Assembly: GCA_965368185.1 (NCBI GenBank)
Contig: CBDULZ010000005.1
Span: forward strand, 1 to 64,000
Direction of reading: 5' to 3'
From: Kriegella sp965368185
Lineage (GTDB): Bacteria; Bacteroidota; Bacteroidia; Flavobacteriales; Flavobacteriaceae
DNA: 64,000 nucleotides
Part shown: in pieces, positions 43,888-52,500 of the stretch
Layout of the letters: every line of letters begins with the position of its first letter
Position numbering within the stretch: the first letter of the stretch is position 1
Position numbers and translations under genes: made by a program
Notes under the pieces: model-generated
What the model saw: the letters and a program-made list of their open reading frames with translations, nothing else
Databases searched by the model: none
What the model was told of the DNA's origin: nothing

Positions 43888-43917
43888 TAAAAAAGCCCGT
43901 TTCAATTTGAAACGGGC
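43888..43917 (-). terminator. Rho-independent terminator of nagB-PIG-L
   Basis: GCCCGTTTCAA (43895-43905) and TTGAAACGGGC (43907-43917) form a perfect stem. On the minus strand the stem is followed by TTTTTT (43894-43889). It sits between the nagB stop (44015) and the ampG-like start (43841). Confidence 0.8.
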
Positions 43918-44014
43918 ATTTAAAATTTTTGAATCCAAGGTTTAGGCACGAAATTCTACAACATATGTCCTTACATAGTCTTTTGTTGGGTTCGAACCAG
44001 TTAGAAACAGGGTC

Positions 44015-45946
44015 TTAGTTGAATTTATGTCTTACGAATGCTTCCATAGCGGCATAGTCTGATAACCCGAGTGCCCTATAGCGTGACGCAGTATCCTTAT
44101 TGCGTTCCTCTGCTCGCATCCAGAATTCCCTGGAATCATCACCTTGAAACATAACCCCATCTTTTTGAGATTGATGGCAGAATATGGCATACCGTTTTTT
44201 GAGCACCTGATCCGGACTCATTGGTACGGCCATCTCAATTTCATTGATATCCCATTCGTGCCATGCACCTCGGTAAAGCCATAACCAACAATCATTTGCA
44301 AAAGGTTCTTCTTTTAGCCGTTCCATGGCTTCAAAAACTGCATCTAGACAAACTTTATGTGTACCATGTGGATCGGCAAGGTCGCCAGCGGCATAGATTT
44401 GATGAGGCTTTATTTCTTTGATGAGATCAGCGACAATGGTAATATCTTCATCGGAAAGGTTATTCTTTTTAATGGTTCCGGTTTCATAAAAGGGGAGATC
44501 CAAGAAATGGACATTCGCATCATCAAGTCCTAAATATCGGGTAGCAGCATATGATTCACCTCTTCTTATATTGCCTTTTAAGCTACGAACCTCAAGTGAA
44601 TCAAAACTACTTTCCTTTTTAGCTTTAATCGAGTCGATTATAGTCTGCGCCTTTTCAGATGGTTCTATTCTTTTTGCTATTTCGGCAAATTTTAAAGCTT
44701 CGGTGTCTGAAACGGCAATGTTGCCCGAAGTTTGATATGCTACATGAACTTCATGGCCTTGTTCGATCAACCGATCAAAAGTACCTCCCATTGATATGAC
44801 GTCATCATCAGGGTGCGGACTGAATATAATAACCCTCTTCTTAGCTGGTAAGGCTCTTTCGGGTCGGTGTGTATCGTCAGCATTGGGTTTGCCACCTGGC
44901 CATCCGGTTATAGTATGTTGCAATCTATTGAACATTTTGATGTTCAAGTCATAAGAATCTTCTAGTGCCAACAGCCCTGACATACCGTTGTCGTTATAGT
45001 CCTTATCTGTTAAGCTTAAAATTGATTTTCCCGTTTCGTTGCAAAGCCATACAATAGCTTTGGCACTCAAGTTTTCCGTCCATTTGAGGGATTCATCGAC
45101 CAACCACGGTGTTTTGTTTCGTGTGAGTTCAGAACCTGCACCTGTATCTAAGACAAATGTGCAATTATTATGTTGTTGTAAATACGTGGCCGGCACGTGT
45201 GAAGAAATATCGCCTTCAACGGTTTTTTTAATGATGTCCGCTTTATTTTGTCCCCAACCAAGTAAAACAATTCTTTTGGCGCTTAGAACCGTGGCAATAC
45301 CCATTGTAATGGCTTTTCTTGGTACATTTTCTATTCCAAGAAAGGCTGGAGCGGCATCTACACGTGTAATGTGGTCCAATGTAATTACACGCGTCCCGGA
45401 ATTGTAATGTGATCCCGGTTCGTTAAAGCCAATATGGCCGGTTCGACCTATACCTAAAAGTTGAAAGTCAAGTCCCCCGCTGTTCTTTATTTTCTTTTCA
45501 TACGCTAAACAATATTGAATGACCGATTCTCCCGAAACCGTACCGTCGGGAACATTAACATTCTCTTCAGGAATGTCGATATGATTGAACAAATGTTCGT
45601 GCATAAAGAAATGATAGCTTTGTCGGTTTTCTCGCTCCATAGGCAGATATTCGTCGAGATTGAACGTAATTACGTTAGCGAAGCTAAGACCTTCTTCATT
45701 ATGCATCCTGACCAGCTCTTCATATACTTTTATAGGGGAAGAACCCGTTGCCAAGCCCAGTACACAGGTTTTGTTCGTGGCTTGTTTTTTTCTAATAAGA
45801 TCTGCGATTTCCTGTGCAACCTTGATAGAGGCCTCGTTTGAGTTTGAAAAAATAACATTATGTATCTTTTCAAAGCGGGTTTCCTCAAATTGCCCTACAG
45901 GTTTATAGCCAATGTCGGTGCCGTCTTTTTTCAATGTGGTTTTCAT
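44015..45946 (-). CDS. nagB: Glucosamine-6-phosphate deaminase fused to a PIG-L domain
   Basis: 643 residues from the ATG at 45946. An upstream start at 45997 would lie inside the -7 box and is rejected. Residues about 25-280 are the deaminase: VLGLATGSSPIKVYEEL, NLDEYLPMERENRQSYHFFM (given as two blocks) and GIGRTGHIGFNEPGS. Residues about 370-560 are a PIG-L domain with the zinc motif SPHPDDDVISMGGTF, found in GlcNAc de-N-acetylases. GlcN-6-P goes to fructose-6-P and ammonia; the PIG-L part may deacetylate an N-acetyl sugar first, possibly replacing or aiding NagA. The fusion is typical of Bacteroidota. A divergent DeoR gene may regulate it. Confidence 0.93.
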   Translation of the reverse strand: MKTTLKKDGTDIGYKPVGQFEETRFEKIHNVIFSNSNEASIKVAQEIADLIRKKQATNKTCVLGLATGSSPIKVYEELVRMHNEEGLSFANVITFNLDEYLPMERENRQSYHFFMHEHLFNHIDIPEENVNVPDGTVSGESVIQYCLAYEKKIKNSGGLDFQLLGIGRTGHIGFNEPGSHYNSGTRVITLDHITRVDAAPAFLGIENVPRKAITMGIATVLSAKRIVLLGWGQNKADIIKKTVEGDISSHVPATYLQQHNNCTFVLDTGAGSELTRNKTPWLVDESLKWTENLSAKAIVWLCNETGKSILSLTDKDYNDNGMSGLLALEDSYDLNIKMFNRLQHTITGWPGGKPNADDTHRPERALPAKKRVIIFSPHPDDDVISMGGTFDRLIEQGHEVHVAYQTSGNIAVSDTEALKFAEIAKRIEPSEKAQTIIDSIKAKKESSFDSLEVRSLKGNIRRGESYAATRYLGLDDANVHFLDLPFYETGTIKKNNLSDEDITIVADLIKEIKPHQIYAAGDLADPHGTHKVCLDAVFEAMERLKEEPFANDCWLWLYRGAWHEWDINEIEMAVPMSPDQVLKKRYAIFCHQSQKDGVMFQGDDSREFWMRAEERNKDTASRYRALGLSDYAAMEAFVRHKFN

Positions 45947-45994
45947 AAGCTGTTCTATTCTTATTTGTTGTGCCTGGTGGCAATTAGAATCATG

Positions 45995-46002
45995 CAAATA
46001 TA
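45995..46002 (-). promoter_or_regulatory. -7 promoter box of nagB-PIG-L
   Basis: TATATTTG on the minus strand matches TAnnTTTG, 49 bases before the ATG at 45946. It rules out the longer start at 45997. Confidence 0.5.
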
Positions 46003-46018
46003 GGCAATTTATCTATTG

Positions 46019-46100
46019 TTTGCTGTTTTGTGCAATATATTTATGCCGTTTTATGCTTCTTTTGGGCAATTTGTAATTTTAAGCCGTTAAAAACAGCAAA
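46019..46100. promoter_or_regulatory. Inverted pair of AAAACAGCAAA motifs, candidate DeoR operators
   Basis: TTTGCTGTTTT (46019-46029) and AAAACAGCAAA (46090-46100) are perfect 11-base inverted copies. Each lies just upstream of one of the two divergent -7 boxes: 16 bases for nagB (46002) and 14 for the DeoR gene (46115). Such symmetry suggests one regulator controlling both promoters. Confidence 0.5.
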
Positions 46101-46114
46101 TTCATTTTAATGGT

Positions 46115-46122
46115 TATCTTTG
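46115..46122 (+). promoter_or_regulatory. -7 promoter box of the DeoR gene
   Basis: TATCTTTG matches TAnnTTTG, 32 bases before the ATG at 46154. An earlier ATG at 46133 is 11 bases away. Confidence 0.5.
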
Positions 46123-46153
46123 TTTCTTTATAATGTATTTAATTCTATATAGT

Positions 46154-46903
46154 ATGTTAAAGGAGGAGCGGCATCAAACCATATTGAGCGAAGTTGAACT
46201 ACATAATAGAATATTGTTGACGGATATTGCTGAGGCCTTGGACGTATCTATTGACACTGTTAGAAGAGATGTAAAAGAACTCGATGCAGAAAATAGATTG
46301 CGTAAAGTCCACGGAGGGGCTATTTCCTTAGGTTTTAGGTCGAATAGTGCGAGAAATGATAATATCTATAAATTAGACCAAAAAATTAAAATTGCCGAAA
46401 AAGCGCTGGCTTTGTTAAAAGATGGTGGTGTGATTTTTGTAGACGGGGGAACTACCTGTTTGGAGTTGGCGCGATTGATACCGAGCAATCTTGATTTAAC
46501 CTGTTTTACCCATAGTTTGCCCGTGGCTATGGAGTTGCTTACCAAAAGTAACATCACCGTAATTTTTGTAGGAGGCCAAGTTTCTAAAGAATCTCAGATT
46601 GCAATCGGTGCGAATGCCATTCATAATCTTTCCGAGATTAAGGTAGATTACAGCTTTATCGGAACGGGATATGTCGACTCTTATTATGGACTTACCGAAT
46701 TCGATTGGGATATTGTTCAAGTAAAAAAGGCGATAATAAAATCTTCAAAGAAGTCGGTGCTTTTATCCATCTCGGAAAAGTTGAATTCGCAACATCGCTA
46801 TAAGACATGCGATATCAATGCCATCAACACCATGATTACCGAATTGGAGCCGGAGAATGATTTGTTGAGACCTTTCCGAAATCATGACATACGGCTGATT
46901 TAA
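46154..46903 (+). CDS. DeoR/GlpR-family transcriptional regulator
   Basis: 249 residues from the ATG at 46154, which gives the normal DeoR opening MLKEERHQTILSEV. An ATG at 46133 would add seven hydrophobic residues and is less likely. Helix-turn-helix at about 1-57 (LTDIAEALDVSIDTVRRDVK). Sugar-phosphate sensor domain at about 72-240 with VDGGTTCLELARLI and FIGTGYVDSYYGLTEFD. DeoR proteins usually repress sugar-phosphate genes until a phosphosugar binds. Divergent from nagB-PIG-L and upstream of murQ, it is the obvious candidate regulator of both, with inverted 11-base motifs at the shared promoter region. Confidence 0.9.
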   Translation: MLKEERHQTILSEVELHNRILLTDIAEALDVSIDTVRRDVKELDAENRLRKVHGGAISLGFRSNSARNDNIYKLDQKIKIAEKALALLKDGGVIFVDGGTTCLELARLIPSNLDLTCFTHSLPVAMELLTKSNITVIFVGGQVSKESQIAIGANAIHNLSEIKVDYSFIGTGYVDSYYGLTEFDWDIVQVKKAIIKSSKKSVLLSISEKLNSQHRYKTCDINAINTMITELEPENDLLRPFRNHDIRLI

Positions 46904-46915
46904 TTTAAAATTTCT

Positions 46916-46930
46916 CGGGGCTCTGCCCCG
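46916..46930 (+). terminator. GC-rich hairpin after the DeoR gene
   Basis: CGGGGC (46916-46921) pairs with GCCCCG (46925-46930) around a TCT loop, 12 bases after the DeoR stop. No T-run follows, but an AT hairpin (46949-46976) ends in TTTT. It could slow or end transcription before the separate murQ promoter. Confidence 0.4.
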
Positions 46931-47017
46931 GGAATAGTCGGTTTCAAGAAATTCTTTATTAGAATAAAGAGAATTTTAGAAACGGACATCCAAGGCTTTT
47001 TGTCTTGCTTTTCTGTT

Positions 47018-47025
47018 TAACTTTG
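47018..47025 (+). promoter_or_regulatory. -7 promoter box of murQ
   Basis: TAACTTTG matches TAnnTTTG. A TTG at 47000-47002 is 15 bases upstream, slightly close. The ATG is 21 bases after the final G. Confidence 0.5.
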
Positions 47026-47045
47026 CGACACCAAGCATAAGAACT

Positions 47046-47855
47046 ATGAATTATATAAAAATAACTGAAACACCTTCTAATCACGATAATTTGGAACAAT
47101 TGGATACCGAGTCCATCCTCCAAAAAATGAATGAAGAAGACCAAAAAGTAGCTAATGCCGTGGCTTTGGTCATTCCGCAGATTACAAAATTGGTCAACGC
47201 CCTTGCCGAGCGATTTCGAAAGGGTGGCCGGTTATTTTATATAGGTGCCGGAACAAGTGGTAGATTGGGTATTCTTGATGCTTCGGAGATTCCACCGACT
47301 TACGGACTGCCTCATGAACGGGTAATAGGACTCATAGCGGGAGGCGATACTGCAATTCGAAAGTCAGTGGAACATGCGGAAGATGACGTTGAGCAAGCCT
47401 GGAAAGATTTGATGGTTCACAAGGTTACCCAAAATGACGTAGTGGTTGGCATTGCTGCATCAGGTACGACTCCATATGTTTTAGGGGGGCTTGCTGAAGC
47501 TCAAAAGCATGGGGTTTTGACTGCAGGAATTACAAATAACCCCGGTTCTCCCTTAGCAGAGCTGTCAGACATTTCGATAGCCATAAATGTTGGTCCCGAG
47601 TTTGTAACTGGAAGTACCCGGATGAAAAGTGGCACCTCACAAAAATTGGCGCTGAACATGATTTCTACGGCGCTGATGATTAAGATTGGTCGGGTAAAGG
47701 GAAATAAGATGGTCAATATGCAATTGAGCAATAATAAACTTGTTGATCGTGGCGTACGTTACGTTTCCGAAGGATTGGGTATTCCGTATGAAAAAGCTGA
47801 AATTTTATTAAAGAAACATGGCTCTGTGAAGGCCGCTCTTGATGCAGGGCAGTAA
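47046..47855 (+). CDS. murQ: N-acetylmuramic acid 6-phosphate etherase
   Basis: 269 residues. MurQ removes D-lactate from MurNAc-6-phosphate, giving GlcNAc-6-phosphate. SIS-domain motifs are FYIGAGTSGRLGILDASEIP near residue 64 (phosphosugar-binding Ser/Thr), GIAASGTTPYVLGGL near residue 137 and EFVTGSTRMKSGTSQK near residue 190. It takes the product of AnmK and so closes the recycling route in this window. Its stop touches the stop of the convergent cytochrome gene with no base between. Confidence 0.95.
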   Translation: MNYIKITETPSNHDNLEQLDTESILQKMNEEDQKVANAVALVIPQITKLVNALAERFRKGGRLFYIGAGTSGRLGILDASEIPPTYGLPHERVIGLIAGGDTAIRKSVEHAEDDVEQAWKDLMVHKVTQNDVVVGIAASGTTPYVLGGLAEAQKHGVLTAGITNNPGSPLAELSDISIAINVGPEFVTGSTRMKSGTSQKLALNMISTALMIKIGRVKGNKMVNMQLSNNKLVDRGVRYVSEGLGIPYEKAEILLKKHGSVKAALDAGQ

Positions 47856-48260
47856 TTACTCTTTTTGAATGGCCGCTACTTCTTCAATAGTAACTATGGT
47901 TTCTGAAGCATTTCCCCAAGAATTCATCACATAATTCATAACATCGGCTATTTCATCATCTTCCAAGCCTAAGGGGGTCATTATGTTGTTATAGGTAACT
48001 CCGTTTACGATAATCTCTCCTTGTTGCCCGTATTTCACTCCACGGATACTAGCTTCCCTATTTTTGCTGAGATAATCGGATGCGGCGAGAGGGGGGAAGG
48101 TATGGACGACTCCTTCGCCTTTTTCCAAATGGCAGGGAACACAGAAATCCGTGTATATTACCGCACCACGCGCCATGCTTTCTTCCAGTTCTTTGTCTTG
48201 CATAAAATATACAGAAAGACCGACAACTGCCACAGCATAAACGGAAACGAATATTCTCAT
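47856..48260 (-). CDS. c-type cytochrome, membrane-anchored or secreted
   Basis: 134 residues. An N-terminal hydrophobic segment (about 3-20) acts as signal or anchor. One haem-binding motif CVPCH (Cys40, Cys43, His44) and a distal Met in NIMTPLGL near residue 97 define a class I cytochrome c domain. It is followed 64 bases upstream on the same strand by a PQQ-dependent sugar dehydrogenase gene, its likely electron donor. The pair would send electrons from sugar oxidation to a terminal oxidase. The coupling is inferred from order and families. Confidence 0.87.
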   Translation of the reverse strand: MRIFVSVYAVAVVGLSVYFMQDKELEESMARGAVIYTDFCVPCHLEKGEGVVHTFPPLAASDYLSKNREASIRGVKYGQQGEIIVNGVTYNNIMTPLGLEDDEIADVMNYVMNSWGNASETIVTIEEVAAIQKE

Positions 48261-48324
48261 TTGGCCTATGATTGAAATAGCTGAAACCTCAGCTTATATT
48301 ACCAATAATAATATTATTTGCAAT

Positions 48325-49446
48325 TTATTTCTTGGGGATCAATTTAAGTATACCCTTACCTTCTACGGCCACATAGATGAGTCCGTCAGGGCCTTCTTTC
48401 ACATCGCGTACTCGGCCCTCATCGGCGAGCAATTTTTCACGGCGGATCACTTTATTTCCGTCAAGGACCAATCGTTCCAAGTATTGGAATTTCAGCGACC
48501 CAATAAGAATACTTCCCTTCCAGTCCCCATAATTGTCTGAGGTTATAAAGGCCATGCCACTTGGTGCTATCGATGGTACCCAATAATGCAAGGGCTGTTC
48601 CATACCCGGCATCTCGGTTTTGTCGGTTATGGGCGTACCGCTATAATTGATACCATAGGTGATTACTGGCCAACCGTAATTTGCTCCCTTTTTAATCACG
48701 TTGATTTCGTCTCCTCCTTGCGGACCATGTTCATTGTCCCAAATGGCTCCTGTTTCCGGGTGTTTGGCTAATCCTTGCGGATTTCTATGACCATAACTAT
48801 AGATGGCCGTTTTGGCACCGTTGGTTCCAACAAAAGGGTTGTCTTCCGGAATACGCCCGTCATCGAATATGCGATAGATTTTACCTCCATCTTTTTTGAT
48901 GTCTTGGGGATTTTCATCCCTTGCGCCACGCTCTCCTATGGAGAAATAAAGATAACCCTCATTGTCGAATTCTATTCTTGATCCAAAATGTTGGCCCTTG
49001 GTCGTGTTGGGTGTTGCTTTATACAACAGTTCTTTGTTCACTAAGGCGTTGTTTCTCAGTTTGGCCCGCATGAGTGCAGTATTGCCACCTTTCTCCCCGC
49101 CTTCTTCTGAGGCGTAGGTTAAATAGAGCCATCCATTATTCACATAGTCAGGATGCAAAGCCACATCTAGCAGCCCACCTTGCCCTCTTTGATACACTCC
49201 CGGCACGTCGGAAACGTTTGTTTTAAAACCGTCCTTGAAGTGAATTAGTTCTCCGGATTTCTCCGTAATGAGCATGCCACCATCCGGTAAAAAGGCCATA
49301 CCCCAAGGAATTTGTAAATCACTCACCAAAAGTTCTGTGGTAAAGGGTGTCTTTTCTGGCGTATCAACTTGATTCGAAGATTCCTGTGCACAGGATAAAT
49401 TGAGCGATACAGCGATTAAACATAGGTATACAATACTATTTTTCAT
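48325..49446 (-). CDS. PQQ-dependent sugar dehydrogenase lipoprotein
   Basis: 373 residues. A lipoprotein signal with the lipobox LNLSC precedes a six-bladed propeller of the soluble glucose dehydrogenase (GDH-B) type: PWGMAFLPDGGMLITEKSG, GQGGLLDVALHPDY, HFGSRIEFDNEGYLYFSIGE (in overlapping blocks), GHRNPQGLAKHP and WPVITYGINYSG. Family members oxidise aldoses to lactones with PQQ as cofactor. PQQ synthesis genes are not in the window. It is adjacent to the cytochrome c gene, the likely acceptor. Substrate range unknown. Confidence 0.9.
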   Translation of the reverse strand: MKNSIVYLCLIAVSLNLSCAQESSNQVDTPEKTPFTTELLVSDLQIPWGMAFLPDGGMLITEKSGELIHFKDGFKTNVSDVPGVYQRGQGGLLDVALHPDYVNNGWLYLTYASEEGGEKGGNTALMRAKLRNNALVNKELLYKATPNTTKGQHFGSRIEFDNEGYLYFSIGERGARDENPQDIKKDGGKIYRIFDDGRIPEDNPFVGTNGAKTAIYSYGHRNPQGLAKHPETGAIWDNEHGPQGGDEINVIKKGANYGWPVITYGINYSGTPITDKTEMPGMEQPLHYWVPSIAPSGMAFITSDNYGDWKGSILIGSLKFQYLERLVLDGNKVIRREKLLADEGRVRDVKEGPDGLIYVAVEGKGILKLIPKK

Positions 49447-49582
49447 AATCCAACGTTAAAAGTAATATTATAATGTGGCTCAAAGAGCTAAGATAAAGAG
49501 AAAAATATAAGTTTAAATAATTACGCTAAAGAATGTTCTGATTCCCAAATCAAGAAAGTTCTTTTAAAATATAACTTAACCT

Positions 49583-52500
49583 ATGCTCCCAAAAAAAACA
49601 CGGCATATTCTGTATGCTGTACTATTGCTGATGTTTTCGGTGATATGTACGTCGGCTATAGCGAACCCTAGGGTCTTTGATATTTTTGAAGGGATTACCT
49701 CAGTTTTGGATATTGAACCCTTGATAGTCAAAGAGGCCGACCTAAGGAATAGCTCGTCTGAAAGCTCTTTGACGAAGTCTGTAGCATTGACCAATCAAAA
49801 AACGGATGCGGTAATGAGTGCCTCGGCATTCGCAACGATCATTGAAGATGCCGACGATATTGTTAATTGTACCAACAATGGATTTACCATTGCCCGATTC
49901 ATTTTATGCGGTGATTCCGATGATAGAAATATAACACTATCAGGCGGTCCCTATGGCAGCGTTTCGTGGGAACAGCTTACTGGGGCCCCGGCGGATACCA
50001 ATTTGGAATGTCCCAATACCAATAGTTCAAATTATACACAAGTTTCGATTGATCAAAGCTTTGATTTAGACGCTTCTTCAATTTCTTCAACTACGGGGGC
50101 TGAATTTAGGGTGCGCGTCAACGGCTCGGGAGCTTATTATTATTTTGAAGTTGTCAAGAGTACCATCAATCAAACATATACGAAAAAAGATTTTATTTGT
50201 AATAATCCTGGGCGGATAGAGCTAACGGGACTTCCTAATAACTATCAATTTCGAATTAGAGAAGGTTCTGGTGGTTTTAGCCCTTATCAATCATCCTCAA
50301 TTTTTTCCAATTTAAATCCTGGGTTCTATACTGTCCAGGCTAGATTGAATATTGACGGTCAGGTTTGTGAATATTTATATGATGTAATTGAAGTTAGACA
50401 AGTTGATATTCAAATTGACGTAACTTTTACCAATCCTGTCTGTAGCGGAGAAACGGGAAGCATCGATGTAGCAGTGAATCCAGAAGTGCCGGGTCCCTAT
50501 GTGTATACCTTATTGGACGAGTTTGGCGCCGAAATAGAGTTTACCTCGACGATTTCAAGTAATACGCATACCTTCAGTGCAGTTAGTGAAGGTACTTACG
50601 CAGTGAAGGTTGAAACCAACGAGTGTAAGGAAGATATTCCTAATGGTATTCCTGCGCCAATCCAATATAATGATACAAGTGGAAACCCAATTGCGATAGG
50701 TACCGGTTTGTCTCCGATAACGGTTACTAGTGATACCAATGGCATGAGTTTTGGTTGCCCTCCGCCGTCAGGTGTTGAGAGCGTTGATATTGACATTTCG
50801 GCAACTGGTGGGTCTGGTACTTATAGTTATACCGTTAGCGATGGAGGAGATTCGGGAGGTACTTTCACAGGCACAAGTACGTATAATGTAACTTCTCCCG
50901 GGACTTATACGTTTTACATTACCGATGATCAAGGATGTACAGCTGAGAAGTCTGAATATGTAGCATTATTAGATCCGCCAGATGTCACTGCTAGTCCTAT
51001 TTTGGGTACGTGTACCAATGGTGGCGGTAAAGTGGAATTCACAGTAACGGATCCCAAAGGATTTAATTTAGAATTTAGAGCTACAAATAACGCAGCGGAT
51101 CCTTGGACCTCGTCACAAATTATACCAGTGGCCGATGATACCTACAATATAATAGAGGTACAATATTCACAAGGTGGTTTTACGTGTGTTTTATCATTAC
51201 CATCCGTAACCGTAACTTCTGATGGAGGACTAACAGGTAGTGCAAGTTTGACGCAAGATTATACCTGTGCGAACGGTGGAGCTATAATCGATTTTGCACC
51301 GACTACGGGTGGTTCGGGTTCCGGGTATGAATATAGTGTCGACAATGTAAATTATCAGTCTGGAACTAATTTTACAGGTTTGCCGCCGGGTACCTATATA
51401 CCTTATGTTAGAGATGATGCGAATTGTTATCAAGCGTTGGCACCTATAACAGTGAGCGACCCAGAGCCGCCATCTGCCATTGATTTCGTTCAAGATAACT
51501 TAGATTGTGCTGCAGGTACCAGTAGCGTCACCATAAATGTAACTAGTACGGTGGCTATTACGCAATATGAGGTAGTTTCACCGGCTCCTACAATTACGCA
51601 GGCAGGCAACGTTTTTAATGGCCTGATCTTAGATACTGCCTATCAATTTGAAATTACCGATGCCAATGGGTGCGTGTATCCTGCTAGTTTTACGACTGGT
51701 GGACTTAGTTCTATCAGAGCGCAGGTTAAATCGGGCGGTGACCGAAAGGTATGCCCTTTGGCAGCTGATGGAAACGGGGCGTTTTTGATCGATGGTTTTG
51801 AGATAGATAGTCCTGGATCGGATTATAATTATACGGTTACACGTACCACACCGCCTCCTTCTAGCACAACCACTGTATTTACAAGTGGAACGAGTAGCGA
51901 TTTGGAGATTCCGGTTACGGGACTTGGAGCCGGTACTTATGAAATCACTGTTACTGATAATGATACCAATTGTACCTCAACTGCCTCTTTTGATGTAGAA
52001 GAAGCTGCTACGCCTTTAAGTGTTACCCCGAATGTAACGCAAATGAGTTGCCAAAACGGAAACGTAGGGAGGGTACAAGCTACTGCTAATGGCGGTTTTG
52101 GAGGCTACAAGTATCAATTGGAGTGGCCGGCACCGTCGACTACGGTTCAAGGGCCTAAGAGTGGTAGAACATTTGGTAATTTGACGGCCGAAGGGGAATA
52201 TATACTTACAGTAATAGATTCCGAAGGTTGTGAGGCTGAAACTAGGTTTACATTGACGGCATTACAGGCTCCTTCCATTTCTTTGGTTAGTGCTTCATAT
52301 TGCTATGACCCCATAGCAACCCCTACACCTGAGTACGGTTCTATTACCGTGTCTTCCTCAGGAGGTGGCGCAGGCCATCAGTATCGAATAAATTCAGGGT
52401 CATTACAGGCCAGTCCAACATTTTCTGGTCTAGTTCCGGGAACATATACCGTAGAAGTAGTTGATTCGAACAATTGTTCCGACCAATTATCCCCCATTAC

